Shown: positions 7,307 through 16,125, counted from the first letter of the stretch. The stretch is DNA of 20,126 nt from Deltaproteobacteria bacterium (GCA_024274995.1 JAJSAA010000079.1:1-20126); one strand, 5' to 3'. Notes: generated from the letters alone by a model not told the origin. Translations and numbers: made by a program.

Positions 7307-10300
7307 CTACTCAATTTCCTCACTCCCCACCGGACAACTGGCATTTTTGAAAAATTCATAATAGAGCAGCGGCACAATCACCAGAGTCAGCCCGGTGGCG
7401 ACAATTGCCCCGGCCATCATGGCAACGCCGAGACCTTGAAAAATAGGGTCAAAGAGCATGACAATGGAGCCTACCACCACCGATGCCGCAGTTAAGACAA
7501 TAGGACGCAGCCTAACGGCCCCGGCCTTAATAAGAGCGGGAACCAACTGGCCGCATTCAACCCAGTCCATGTGAATAAAATCAACCAGCAGGATGGAGTT
7601 TCTAACCACAATACCCGACAAAGCGATAAACCCGATCATTGAAGTAGCGGTAAAGAAAATACCAAACAGCCAGTGGGCCGGCAGAATGCCCACCAGGGTA
7701 AGCGGAATCGGCGCCATAATCACCAGGGGCACCGTAAAACTCCTGAACCAGGCCACCACAAGGATATAGATAAGCACCATAACCGCAGCAAAGGCTATGC
7801 CAAGATCACGGAATACCTCATAGGTAATCTGCCATGCCCCGTCCCACTTCATGGAATAGCGTTTCGTCAAGGGCGGCTGTTCAGTAAAATATTGCCGAAG
7901 CTGATAGCCTTCCGGCAGTTTCAGTTTAGCAATCCGATCTTTCATCTGCAAAATGGCATAAACCGGACTCTCCCTAGCCCCTGCCACATTACCAAGGACG
8001 TAGGTCACCCGTTTCAGATTTTTATGATAAATGGGTTGCTCGGCCAAGCGCTTTTCTACCTTAACCAGCGAGGTCAATGATACCAAGTTCCCCTGCCTAT
8101 CCGGCAGACTGATGCCCTGCAAAGCTGCGAGAGACGACCTGACCGTCAGCGGCATACGCAGTACTATATCAACCGGTTCCTTTTCCCTTTTATCATGCAG
8201 CAGACCGGCCGACATACCGTTCACCGCGATCCTGAGAGTCTTGGCGACAGCCGCCGGGCTGATGCCGTAAAGTACCGCCTTTTCTTTGTCAACGACAAAG
8301 ACATACTTATAGTGAGGATCCTCAACATACCAGTCGACATCAACAACGCCGGGGGTGGTGGAGAATATATGCTTAACCTGAGCGGCAATCTGCCGCTGAC
8401 GCTGCAAATTCGGGCCATATATCTCCGCCACCAGGGGGCTTAATACCGGCGGGCCGGGCGGAATTTCCACTACCTTGATCCGAGCGTTAAAGGCATCGGC
8501 AATTTTTGTCAGCGGCGGCCTGATACGCTTGGCAATCTCGTGGCTTTGCTCTTTTCTCATATCCTTGTCCACCAGATTAACCTGGATATCCGCCATATTA
8601 CTACTGTTACGCAGAAAATAATGGCGCACCAGGCCATTAAAATTATAGGGGGCCGAGGTACCGACATAGGATTCAAAATCCGTCACCTCTGGCACGGTTT
8701 TCAGATAGTCGGCCAGTTTTCTCGTCAGGGCGGCGGTGCCCTCCAGACTGGTGCCTTCCGGCATATTAATTACCACCTGGAGTTCACTCTTGTTATCAAA
8801 AGGCAGCATTTTCAAGGTAACTTTTTGCAGAGGTACCAGAATAACGACCAGAATCAACATAATTAAAATACTGCCCAGCACCACATGTCTCTTCCAGCTG
8901 CTTCGCAAAAGAGGCCCGATAATCCTGGCATAAAGACGGTAAATCTTAGTATCTTCTTCTTTTATCACCGCCCCCTTCTTGGCGCGGACATTTTTCAACA
9001 CCTTGTAACCGAGCCAAGGGGTGACGATAAAAGCCACCATGAGAGAAAATATCATGGCAGTAGCGGCATTCACCGGAATAGGACGCATATACGGCCCCAT
9101 CAAGCCAGAGACAAAGGCCATGGGCAGCAGAGCGGCAATAACGGCAAAGGTGGCAAGAATGGTAGGACTGCCGACCTCGTCCACCGCTCGGATAGCGGTA
9201 AGAACACTAACCTTGTGCATCTGAAAATGGCGGTAGATATTTTCCACCACCACAATCGCGTCATCAACCAGAATACCGATGGAAAAGATGAGGGCAAAGA
9301 GGGTCACCCGGTTCAAGGTATAGCCATAAAGATAACTGATCAGCAGGGTCAGAGCCAGGGTAACGGGCACGGCCACAGCCACCACCAGCGACTCCCGCCA
9401 GCCCAGCGCCATGGCAATCAGCAGGGTTACGGAAATGGTGGCAATCAGCAGATGTTCCAGAAGACTATCGGATTTATCATTGGCAGTCTTACCGTAGTCC
9501 CTGGTCACCGTTACCTGCACATCATCGGGCAGCAAGGTTCCCTGCCAGGATTTTACCTTGGCCAGGGTATCTCTGGCAATCACAGTAGCATTGGAGCCCT
9601 TTTTCTTGCTGAGGGCGATGGTTACTGCCGGATGCATACCAGGAGTAGGCGGCATCCCTTTCTCCGCCGCCGCCGGGCCGGAGCCCATGAAGACATAATT
9701 AGCCGGTTCAGCGGGGCCGTCGGTCAGCGTCGCCACGTCGCTAAGATACACTGGCTTGCCATCGGCCACGGCCACTACCACCTTTTTCACATCCTGCAGG
9801 TCTTTGAAAAAGCTACCGGTCTCAAGAAGAAATTCCCGATTACCGGAAGGGAAGGTACCAGACGGCAGTTTCACATCCGACTGCTGAATACTGCCCATAA
9901 TCTGGAGAGCCGAGAGGTGATAAGCCCGCAATTTAAGGGGATTAAGCATAACTCTGACCTGCCGACGCAGCCCCCCGGTTACCGCGATCTGGGCCACATT
10001 ATGGCCTCTTTTCAAGCGATCGGCCAGTTCATCGGCCATGCGGCGCAGCTCATAGCTGCTGTATTTATTTTGGGGATTCCACAGAGTCAGGGCCAGAATA
10101 GGCACACTATAGATGGAGCGGGGCTTGATTAGAGGCCGGGAGACACCAGGCGGAATTTCGTCATAATGGCTCATGAGCTTGCTGTAAACCTTGACGAGAC
10201 TCTTGCCCATATCCTCCCCCACCTTAAAACGGAGGATGGTCAGATTCATACCCGGCTTGGCAATGGAATAAATATACTTTACCCCTTTAATTTCCCAAAG

Positions 10301-10528
10301 CAGCTTTTCCACCGGGCTAGAGACACGCGTCTCCACTTCGGCGGCCGAGGCACCGGGGTAGCTGAGCATAACATCAATCATCGGCACATTAATCTGCGGA
10401 TCCTCTTCCCGGGGGGTCACCAGAATGGCGTAGACCCCTAGCAGTAAGGCCGCAATAACCAGCAGCGGAGTAAGCTTGGACTTGATAAAGGCCTTGGCAA
10501 TTTTGCCGGAGATGCCAATATCTTTCAT
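7307..10528 (-). CDS. RND efflux pump, inner-membrane permease (AcrB/HAE-1-like)
   Basis: Proton-driven inner-membrane pump of a tripartite exporter. The 1073 residues have the duplicated RND layout: N-terminal TM helix (about 17-36), large periplasmic porter domain, a central cluster of TM helices around 350-520, a second periplasmic domain, and C-terminal TM helices after about 890. TM4 keeps the paired aspartates of the proton relay (ILVDDAIVVVENI, D422/D423). At the TM10 position where AcrB has Lys940, this protein has Arg976 in GIVVRNSILLVDF. Pore-domain phrases such as YPGASAAEVE and PREEDPQI are typical of this family. The start is fixed by AAAAGGAG eight bases upstream and overlaps the adaptor stop (ATGA). 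Substrate cannot be read from sequence; the VDD motif argues against the heavy-metal (CusA-type) branch. A long antisense frame on the + strand is a shadow. Confidence 0.93.
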   Translation of the reverse strand: MKDIGISGKIAKAFIKSKLTPLLVIAALLLGVYAILVTPREEDPQINVPMIDVMLSYPGASAAEVETRVSSPVEKLLWEIKGVKYIYSIAKPGMNLTILRFKVGEDMGKSLVKVYSKLMSHYDEIPPGVSRPLIKPRSIYSVPILALTLWNPQNKYSSYELRRMADELADRLKRGHNVAQIAVTGGLRRQVRVMLNPLKLRAYHLSALQIMGSIQQSDVKLPSGTFPSGNREFLLETGSFFKDLQDVKKVVVAVADGKPVYLSDVATLTDGPAEPANYVFMGSGPAAAEKGMPPTPGMHPAVTIALSKKKGSNATVIARDTLAKVKSWQGTLLPDDVQVTVTRDYGKTANDKSDSLLEHLLIATISVTLLIAMALGWRESLVVAVAVPVTLALTLLISYLYGYTLNRVTLFALIFSIGILVDDAIVVVENIYRHFQMHKVSVLTAIRAVDEVGSPTILATFAVIAALLPMAFVSGLMGPYMRPIPVNAATAMIFSLMVAFIVTPWLGYKVLKNVRAKKGAVIKEEDTKIYRLYARIIGPLLRSSWKRHVVLGSILIMLILVVILVPLQKVTLKMLPFDNKSELQVVINMPEGTSLEGTAALTRKLADYLKTVPEVTDFESYVGTSAPYNFNGLVRHYFLRNSSNMADIQVNLVDKDMRKEQSHEIAKRIRPPLTKIADAFNARIKVVEIPPGPPVLSPLVAEIYGPNLQRQRQIAAQVKHIFSTTPGVVDVDWYVEDPHYKYVFVVDKEKAVLYGISPAAVAKTLRIAVNGMSAGLLHDKREKEPVDIVLRMPLTVRSSLAALQGISLPDRQGNLVSLTSLVKVEKRLAEQPIYHKNLKRVTYVLGNVAGARESPVYAILQMKDRIAKLKLPEGYQLRQYFTEQPPLTKRYSMKWDGAWQITYEVFRDLGIAFAAVMVLIYILVVAWFRSFTVPLVIMAPIPLTLVGILPAHWLFGIFFTATSMIGFIALSGIVVRNSILLVDFIHMDWVECGQLVPALIKAGAVRLRPIVLTAASVVVGSIVMLFDPIFQGLGVAMMAGAIVATGLTLVIVPLLYYEFFKNASCPVGSEEIE

Positions 10529-11646
10529 GACTGTTTCTCCTTTTGTAGAATCCCGCCGTCCACAGCCCGGTCAGTGCCCTTGACAATCACCCGGTCATTC
10601 TCCTGCAGACCGGATAATACCTCAACGCCGGCCGCTGATTTACGCCCCACCCGAATCAAGCGATAGGTAACAATATTCTTGGCACCCACCGAATAAACCC
10701 CGGTGAGCTGCCCCCGGCGAACAACGGCTGAAACAGGAAGCACCAGGGCCTGCCTGCTGCCGTGCAAGACATAGACCCGGACAAAAAGGCCGCTGCTCAA
10801 ATTGCGGGACTTGACTCTTACCTTGACTAAAAAAGAGCGGGAACGCAGGTCAACCGCCTTGACAATGGTCATCACCACCCCGGTAATCCGTCGATTCTGG
10901 GAGGGAATCTCCACCTCCACCGGCATATTTTTGCGCAACAGGCTAATCTTGTTTTCATCTACCTCAATATCTACGTGTAGAGGCCCTTTTTCATCGATAG
11001 TCAAAAGGGGCTGGCCAGGGGCCGCCATGTTACCGGTCTCCACCATTTTTTTGACAATTATACCGCTGACAGGGGCACGCAGCGAGGCAAAGCCACGGAC
11101 GATACGGGCTTGAGCCAGCCCGCTTTCAGCCTGGGTTACGGCCTTACCCGCCATTTTATACTGCAGTTTCGCGACCCGCATCTTGGTCTTGATCTCATCA
11201 ATTTCCTGGCCGGAAATAGCCTTCTCATCAAAGAGCTTTTTATAGCGCTGATAGGTAAGCTCCGCTAACTGGCGGTGCTGGCCGGCAGAGGCCAGAGCCT
11301 GCCTGGCCTGGCTGAGAGCCGCCTCGGCCGCAGTTATCTGCTGCCTGAACTGACGAGCGTCAATGGAAATCAGCAACTGGCCCTTTTTCACCATGTCGCC
11401 CTCCTTGAACATTACCCCGGTAACCTTACCCATGATCCGGGCAGCGACCGTCACCGCAGCCCGAGACTTGACGGTACCGACTGTTTCATAAAAAACCGGC
11501 ACAGGTACACGGCTAACCCTGATAGTCTGCACCCCGTTAATTACCGGTCTCGCGGTTGGCGCCGTATTTTTTGAGCCCGCCTGTTCCTTACAGCCGGTCA
11601 GCGCCAGGACAAGCATCATTACAGCGGCTACTCTTTGTATGTTCAT
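10525..11646 (-). CDS. RND efflux periplasmic adaptor (membrane fusion protein), lipoprotein
   Basis: Periplasmic adaptor that couples the RND pump to the outer-membrane channel. The N-terminus is a lipoprotein signal ending in LALTGC (lipidated Cys19, Lys at +2). The HlyD/AcrA architecture follows in order: first half of the barrel-sandwich/lipoyl domain with KEGDMVKKGQLLISID (about 80-96), an alpha-hairpin of about 75 residues rich in Ala/Gln/Lys (about 98-175), the second lipoyl half (SLRAPVSGIIVKKMVETGN, about 183-203), then beta-barrel and membrane-proximal domains. Length (373) is usual. AGGAG seven bases before the ATG supports the start; the start overlaps the tolC-like stop and its own stop overlaps the pump start (both ATGA), so the three subunits are translationally coupled. 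Specific substrate unknown. Confidence 0.92.
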   Translation of the reverse strand: MNIQRVAAVMMLVLALTGCKEQAGSKNTAPTARPVINGVQTIRVSRVPVPVFYETVGTVKSRAAVTVAARIMGKVTGVMFKEGDMVKKGQLLISIDARQFRQQITAAEAALSQARQALASAGQHRQLAELTYQRYKKLFDEKAISGQEIDEIKTKMRVAKLQYKMAGKAVTQAESGLAQARIVRGFASLRAPVSGIIVKKMVETGNMAAPGQPLLTIDEKGPLHVDIEVDENKISLLRKNMPVEVEIPSQNRRITGVVMTIVKAVDLRSRSFLVKVRVKSRNLSSGLFVRVYVLHGSRQALVLPVSAVVRRGQLTGVYSVGAKNIVTYRLIRVGRKSAAGVEVLSGLQENDRVIVKGTDRAVDGGILQKEKQS

Positions 11647-13070
11647 CTTTTTTCTCCTGTGGATTCGCTGTGGGCATGAAGATCTTTAAGGATCATACCG
11701 CTTTCATAACTTAGGTTCAGAATGGCAAGCTGCCGTTCATTTTGCCGGGCCACGAGATGGGCTCGGGACTGATCAAGACTGCTCTGCGAGTCAAGCAGAT
11801 CAACCATGGGGGATAAGGAATTTTCATAACGGAGATTAACCAGCCGTTGTCCCTCAAGAGCGGATTTAAGCGCCTCCTCTGCCAGACCGACATTTTTTTC
11901 GGTTTCATTAACCGTCTCATAGGCCCGGAAGACCTGGAAGGCCACCGCCTTTTTAAGCCCGGTAAGATATTTTGCCGCGGCCTGAACCTGGTGCATGGCC
12001 TTGCTCTCCTCATACGACCGGCGGCGGCCGTCAAACAGATCCCATTTCAGCCCCGCCCCCAGCATCCAGCTATGCCCTTCAGAACCAAGAGGTTCGTTGT
12101 GATCGTTCATCTGGTAGGAGCTGCTGACCCCGAGAACCGGCAGCATAGCGGCCCTGGCCAGACGAAGATTCTGGCGGGCGTTTTTATAACGCAGCTCCAT
12201 GGCCTTGACATCCTGCCGGTGAGCCGCACTTGCCTGGCACCTAACCATGGAACGTAATGGAACCGGGAAATCCGCCCTGGCCACGGCAACCGGCCGGCGG
12301 AGTCCGAGGAGAAGACCAAGGGCCCGGCAGGCAACCTTATAATTTTTATTGGCTGTGATCTCGATCTGCTCCATATTCTTCACCGCCGTGGTGGCCCGCA
12401 GGATATCCGAGTACAGCCCGAGATTATTTTTATAACGGGCCCGGGCCAACCGCAGATGCTCCTCAGCATCCTTTACCCCCTGTCGGGCAACCTTGATATA
12501 GGCCCTGGCGGTCTTGGCCTGCAGATAGCGGGTGACCACCCGCATGGCGACTGTCTCTTTGCGGCGCTGAAGATCTCTGCCAGCCGCCTGACTGGCGATC
12601 TTGCTCATATTCAGACCGAGATAAGCCCTGGGCGCGAAAATAGGCATAGTCAGGCCAATTGAGGTCTGAAAATCATTTATCGGATCCGGCGAATTTAGTG
12701 AGGGCAGGGCAAAATCCTGCCCGGTAAAACGCTGTTGATTAAGTTTGGCCATGAAACCGTAGGTAGGATTGTTAGTCCGCATATAACGCTCTTTGACCTT
12801 GATATGAGGCAGGAGATTACTGCGCGCGATACCGATGGCGGTCTCTTTGGCGGCGACCTCCTGTTGACCGGCCAGCAGTTGATCATTGCCCTTCAAGGCC
12901 ATGTCCACAGCCTGGGGCAGGGTTAGAACCGGGATGGCAACGGCTGGGGCTGAGGCAGGAGGAAGCGCAGACGGCGGAGCGGCTTGACACGAAAAAGTAA
13001 GCAGAAGAATGAAGAAAACCGCCTGAGCGCCCGCAATTATCCATGGCCGGCATTTGTTGTTATTAATCAT
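11643..13070 (-). CDS. TolC-family outer-membrane efflux protein
   Basis: Outer-membrane channel of the tripartite exporter and first gene of its operon. After a signal peptide (basic MINNNKCRP, hydrophobic AVFFILLLTF, likely cleavage near CQA-A) the protein has two homologous halves typical of the OEP family (about 45-235 and 270-460), each a long Ala/Leu/Arg-rich helical pair with a short strand. VDLLDSQSSLDQSRAHLVARQNERQLAILNL-type sequence near the end is a hallmark of the second repeat. The frame is open to an ATG at 13115, but I choose ATG at 13070. It has AGAAGGAG eight bases upstream and starts directly at the signal peptide, whereas the longer start lacks a Shine-Dalgarno and lies in a hairpin. 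The result is 475 residues. Confidence 0.9.
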   Translation of the reverse strand: MINNNKCRPWIIAGAQAVFFILLLTFSCQAAPPSALPPASAPAVAIPVLTLPQAVDMALKGNDQLLAGQQEVAAKETAIGIARSNLLPHIKVKERYMRTNNPTYGFMAKLNQQRFTGQDFALPSLNSPDPINDFQTSIGLTMPIFAPRAYLGLNMSKIASQAAGRDLQRRKETVAMRVVTRYLQAKTARAYIKVARQGVKDAEEHLRLARARYKNNLGLYSDILRATTAVKNMEQIEITANKNYKVACRALGLLLGLRRPVAVARADFPVPLRSMVRCQASAAHRQDVKAMELRYKNARQNLRLARAAMLPVLGVSSSYQMNDHNEPLGSEGHSWMLGAGLKWDLFDGRRRSYEESKAMHQVQAAAKYLTGLKKAVAFQVFRAYETVNETEKNVGLAEEALKSALEGQRLVNLRYENSLSPMVDLLDSQSSLDQSRAHLVARQNERQLAILNLSYESGMILKDLHAHSESTGEKR

Positions 13071-13106
13071 CTGTACCGCTCCTTCTCTTTTACTGATTGG
13101 CAATAA

Positions 13107-13131
13107 CCGCGGCATGACTTTTCAGCCGCGG
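13107..13131 (-). promoter_or_regulatory. GC-rich leader hairpin upstream of the efflux operon
   Basis: A perfect 7-base inverted repeat CCGCGGC (13107-13113) / GCCGCGG (13125-13131) with an 11-base loop sits 36 bases before the tolC-like start, between the candidate promoter and the ribosome binding site. It could be an operator or an RNA hairpin in the 5' leader. Its loop contains the upstream alternative ATG (13113-13115), which argues against that start. Confidence 0.4.
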
Positions 13132-13203
13132 GAAGTCCTCTTCAATATTATGATGGTATGTACAAAAGGCAATTCCAGAAGAACCTGGACAGTTGCCCAC
13201 AAA

Positions 13204-13233
13204 TGTATAACAAACACCCGGCCGTAATGTCAA
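13204..13233 (-). promoter_or_regulatory. candidate sigma70-like promoter of the efflux operon
   Basis: Read on the minus strand, a perfect TTGACA (13233-13228) is followed after 18 bases by TATACA (13209-13204), a weak -10. Transcription would begin near 13197, about 125 bases before the tolC-like ATG, and include the leader hairpin. The -35 is strong; the -10 lacks the conserved final T. Confidence 0.4.
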
Positions 13234-13337
13234 TTCAAATGACCCCCCCTGGAGCCAGCCAGGACTCTGGCAATAAGCCCCTGACGATCACTTTATGAGC
13301 CATGACCTCTGAGCCACTCCAAGTGTCGGGCAGAAAG

Positions 13338-13359
13338 CGTTTAATTATTTCATTAAACG
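13338..13359. promoter_or_regulatory. AT-rich palindrome, candidate operator
   Basis: CGTTTAAT (13338-13345) and ATTAAACG (13352-13359) are perfect 8-base inverted arms separated by 6 bases. The site lies in the divergent intergenic region between the efflux operon and the small + strand gene, and has the size and symmetry of a dimeric repressor site. No regulator gene is in the window, so this rests on symmetry alone. Confidence 0.35.
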
Positions 13360-13526
13360 ATTAACAAGTCAACTAAAATCAACATGACTCTGCAAACAGC
13401 ATTTAATCCAAACTGCGGGAACAGGCAGATAGCTATTCAGCACCGTTGATCAGATTTGAATTTTTAGCCGTATCAGGTTAAAGAACCGGTAAACGAAATA
13501 ACGCCAAAGGAAATAAACTAATCACC

Positions 13527-13784
13527 ATGAGCGAACAAATCCCCGCCGACATCAAAAAAGACCTGGACAAGGCACGCATCCTGCATCAGCGGGCCGCAGC
13601 CGATTATGCGAAATGCCTGGAATTTAACAAAACAATGTCAAGCGTCCTGGCAAGGCTGGAAGACGCCGGCTGCTTCAGAACCGCCGACAGGGTTATGACT
13701 ATCCTCCTCAACTGTAATCCCAAAGAGGGAACGCACTGTGACAATGCCACCGTTGTGAGCGAAAAAATGAAAAAATTCGAGTAA
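13527..13784 (+). CDS. small hypothetical protein with four cysteines
   Basis: An 85-residue acidic/basic mixed protein I do not recognise. It has no signal peptide or membrane segment and appears helical throughout (DIKKDLDKARILHQRAAADY, then a second helix LARLEDAG). Four cysteines at 30, 49, 63 and 71 are spaced irregularly (18, 13 and 7 residues between), which does not match a standard zinc-ribbon but could bind metal or form disulfides. AAAGGA at 13506-13511 is 15 bases before the ATG, a long spacing. Codon choice resembles the neighbours. It stands alone between the divergent efflux operon and the ppiD-like gene, which has its own promoter. The 410 bases upstream hold only the regulatory candidates listed separately. 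Confidence 0.6.
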   Translation: MSEQIPADIKKDLDKARILHQRAAADYAKCLEFNKTMSSVLARLEDAGCFRTADRVMTILLNCNPKEGTHCDNATVVSEKMKKFE

Positions 13785-13813
13785 CTATACCAACGAACAG
13801 CTATATTAATTTA

Positions 13814-13842
13814 TTGACGCTAAGGACTAAAAATCGTAAGAT
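13814..13842 (+). promoter_or_regulatory. sigma70-like promoter of the ppiD-like gene
   Basis: TTGACG (13814-13819), a 17-base spacer and TAAGAT (13837-13842) give a good consensus promoter in the AT-rich 114-base gap before the foldase gene. Transcription would start near 13849, leaving a leader of about 50 bases. It implies the foldase is expressed independently of the small upstream gene. Confidence 0.5.
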
Positions 13843-13898
13843 GAAGAATTTATATTTTTATACTTTATAATTATCATTTACACCACAGGGCTATAATT

Positions 13899-15788
13899 AT
13901 GCTTAAGTTTTTACGCCGCAAGGCGCAATCTCCGACCTTACAGATTACCATCCTGATCATCATTGTCGTCTTTGTCTTCTGGGGGGTCGGGCGCCAGAAC
14001 AATAGCAGCCGCAGCGCCGTTGCCACCGTTAACGGTCATACCATTGAATATCAAGAGTACCAGAAAGAATATAATCAGACCATGAGCCGGCTACGGGAGC
14101 GCCTGGGCGGTAAAATTCCCAAGGGGCTGCTTGATTCTCTTGACATTAAGCACCAGGTCATAAACAGACTCATTCAACGCACCCTCATGCGCCAGGGAGC
14201 CAGGGCTGCGGGCCTCAGGGTCAGCGATGCCGAGCTACAGCAGGCCATTGACAAGATGCCGGTTTTTCAGAAAAATGGGGGCTTTAATCTGACACTTTAT
14301 AATAACGTCCTTACCGCCTCCCGGCTTAATGCCGCCAAATTCGAGGCTGGAATGCGCTATGACCTGCTGGCCAACAAGGTCAAGAAGCAAATCTCGCATT
14401 TTGCCGAAGTGTCACCGGCCGAGCTTAAAATTCTGTACAATTATAACTACTCCCCTCTGAAATTTTCCTACGCCGCCTTTAAGGCCCTTGACTTCAGCGA
14501 CCGGGTGGTGGTCAGCCCCCAAAAACTCCAGGACTTTTATAATAAGCATAAAGAAAACTATTTCAGCGCCCCCCAGCGCCGGATCAAGTATCTGCTGTTC
14601 TCAGCCGCCGCTCAAAAGACCACGCCGCCATCGGCCAAGGACATAAAAAGTTATTATCAAAATAATATCCAGCGTTTCACCATTCCGGAACGGCGTGACG
14701 CCAGTCATATCCTAATCCTGAGTAGAAACTCCGACTCCCCGCAGCAAATCGCCGCCAAACGTAAAAAAATTAATGAAATTCTGGCCCTGGCCAGGGCAGG
14801 TAAAGACTTCGCAGCCCTGGCCAGAAAATATTCGCAGGACAATCTGGCCAGCCGGGGCGGCGACTTGGGATTCTTCAGCCGCGGCCAGATGGTAAAGCCC
14901 TTTGAAAACGCCGTATTCAACCTGAAAGTTGGCCAAATCAGCGGTGTGGTTAAGACTCAGTTCGGCTTTCATATCATTAAGCTGAATAAAATTGAGCCGG
15001 CCAGAACCAAGCCCTTAAAAGAAGTCAAAAAACAGATCATCGCCGCCATGACGCTTGAGATGAATCAGAATATGGCCTTCAAGGCCGCCAACAAAGCCTA
15101 TGAGCAGATTATCCTGGCTGGCAGTCTGGATAAATATAAAGCCAAAACACCCACCATGGTCATCAAGGAGACGGGGTTCTTTACTAAGCGTAATCCACCG
15201 CCAGCCCTCAAGGCCCTGGCCGCCGTCATCAACAAATCCTTCGCCCTCAACAAGGGTGAGTTAAGTTCCATCATTGATACGAACAAGGGCTATGCCATTG
15301 TCTATGTGGTGGACGCCAAGGCCCCATCCCAGGAGAATTTTAAAAGCGTCAAGGCCCAGGTAAAACAGGATTTTATCGCTCTGGAATCGATTAAATCAGC
15401 CAAAGAAGCGGCAGGCAAAATGCTGGCCGCCCTGCACAAGAAGAGCAAGTTAGCTGAATTGGCCGCTAAGGCCGGGGTGGAGGTAATGACCACACCCTAT
15501 ATCACCAGAGCGGCCTCCAGCGCCGCCCAGCTCCCGGCCCCGGTGGTCAAAGAGGGGCTGCGTCTCTCCGCCCTTGACCCCCTGCCCCGAGATGTAACCG
15601 CCGTGGGCAATATATTTTATGTCCTGGAATTTAAGGAAAGCAAGGCCCCTGATCCAGCCCTGCTTGCCAAAAACAAGGCTGGATTAGAGAATCAGATCCG
15701 TAATGAAAAGAGCAATGAACTGCTCACCGCCTGGATTGAATATCTGCAGAAAAAGGCCGAAATCAAGATCAACGAAAAATTATTATAA
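13899..15788 (+). CDS. ppiD: PpiD-like periplasmic foldase (SurA_N / parvulin peptidyl-prolyl isomerase)
   Basis: Membrane-anchored periplasmic chaperone that assists folding of exported and outer-membrane proteins near the Sec translocon. The basic N-terminus (MLKFLRRKAQ) is followed by one TM helix (about 14-31, IIVVFVFWGV), placing the rest in the periplasm. Next comes a SurA_N-type chaperone domain starting VATVNGHTIEYQEYQKEYNQ (about 41-190), a linker, a parvulin domain (about 262-370) with DASHILI, GGDLGFFSRGQM (from 320) and FGFHIIKL, and a C-terminal helical region (about 380-629) resembling a degenerate second rotamase/lid. The parvulin core looks complete, unlike E. coli PpiD, whose parvulin domain is described as inactive; whether this one is active is untested. 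Length 629 matches PpiD (about 620). It ends 19 bases before the convergent J-protein gene, and no clear terminator is seen. Confidence 0.9.
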   Translation: MLKFLRRKAQSPTLQITILIIIVVFVFWGVGRQNNSSRSAVATVNGHTIEYQEYQKEYNQTMSRLRERLGGKIPKGLLDSLDIKHQVINRLIQRTLMRQGARAAGLRVSDAELQQAIDKMPVFQKNGGFNLTLYNNVLTASRLNAAKFEAGMRYDLLANKVKKQISHFAEVSPAELKILYNYNYSPLKFSYAAFKALDFSDRVVVSPQKLQDFYNKHKENYFSAPQRRIKYLLFSAAAQKTTPPSAKDIKSYYQNNIQRFTIPERRDASHILILSRNSDSPQQIAAKRKKINEILALARAGKDFAALARKYSQDNLASRGGDLGFFSRGQMVKPFENAVFNLKVGQISGVVKTQFGFHIIKLNKIEPARTKPLKEVKKQIIAAMTLEMNQNMAFKAANKAYEQIILAGSLDKYKAKTPTMVIKETGFFTKRNPPPALKALAAVINKSFALNKGELSSIIDTNKGYAIVYVVDAKAPSQENFKSVKAQVKQDFIALESIKSAKEAAGKMLAALHKKSKLAELAAKAGVEVMTTPYITRAASSAAQLPAPVVKEGLRLSALDPLPRDVTAVGNIFYVLEFKESKAPDPALLAKNKAGLENQIRNEKSNELLTAWIEYLQKKAEIKINEKLL

Positions 15789-15807
15789 TTATTATAAGGG
15801 CCTGCTT

Positions 15808-16125
15808 TCAGGGCTTGCCCCGGCCCCACAAGGGGTCTTCCCCAAAACGAGACAGCCACCAGTCCTCATCATCCAGAGGCTGGCTGTCTTCATTACAGAC
15901 CAGAGGGAAACGATAGCCAGCACAATACTTCAGCAGAACCTCGTAGGCGGCGTTTACCTCCGCCATGTCCGGAGCAGCCGGCTCTCCGCCAGCCCTGATT
16001 CGGTCTGGATGGTAGCGTTTACTCAGCCGCCTATAGGCGGCCTTGATCTCCTCAAGACTGGCCGCCTCCCCTAATTGCAGCAGATCACGGGCCGCGATAA
16101 TTTTCTGCCACCCCTTACTTCTCAT
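15808..16125 (-). CDS. small J-domain (DnaJ-like) co-chaperone
   Basis: A J-domain protein that would stimulate an Hsp70 (DnaK) ATPase. The N-terminal J-domain has helix II (EEIKAAYRRLSKRY), the obligatory HPD at residues 39-41, and helix III (AEVNAAYEVLLKY). There is no Gly/Phe region or zinc-finger, so it is a class C J-protein. The about 40-residue tail (aromatic and acidic, with DEDWWLSRFGEDPLWG) has no assigned role. I chose ATG at 16125; the frame also allows GTG at 16128 or TTG at 16137 and none has a strong Shine-Dalgarno. It follows plsY by 9-21 bases on the same strand, so the two are probably cotranscribed. The client is unknown. Confidence 0.8.
   Translation of the reverse strand: MRSKGWQKIIAARDLLQLGEAASLEEIKAAYRRLSKRYHPDRIRAGGEPAAPDMAEVNAAYEVLLKYCAGYRFPLVCNEDSQPLDDEDWWLSRFGEDPLWGRGKP

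Noticed and set aside
8885..10132. A 415-codon open frame on the + strand
   Set aside because: It is antisense to the RND pump gene, is rich in His/Gln/Arg low-complexity sequence, and has no domain or ribosome binding site. It is a shadow of the high-GC third-position pattern of the real gene.
13071..13115. N-terminal extension of the tolC-like protein to ATG 13115
   Set aside because: The extension lies in a hairpin, has no Shine-Dalgarno and would put 15 residues before the signal peptide. ATG 13070 has a strong AGAAGGAG.
15789..15807. Bidirectional terminator between the ppiD-like and J-protein genes
   Set aside because: The 19-base gap is AT-rich but I cannot draw a convincing GC stem with a T-tract.
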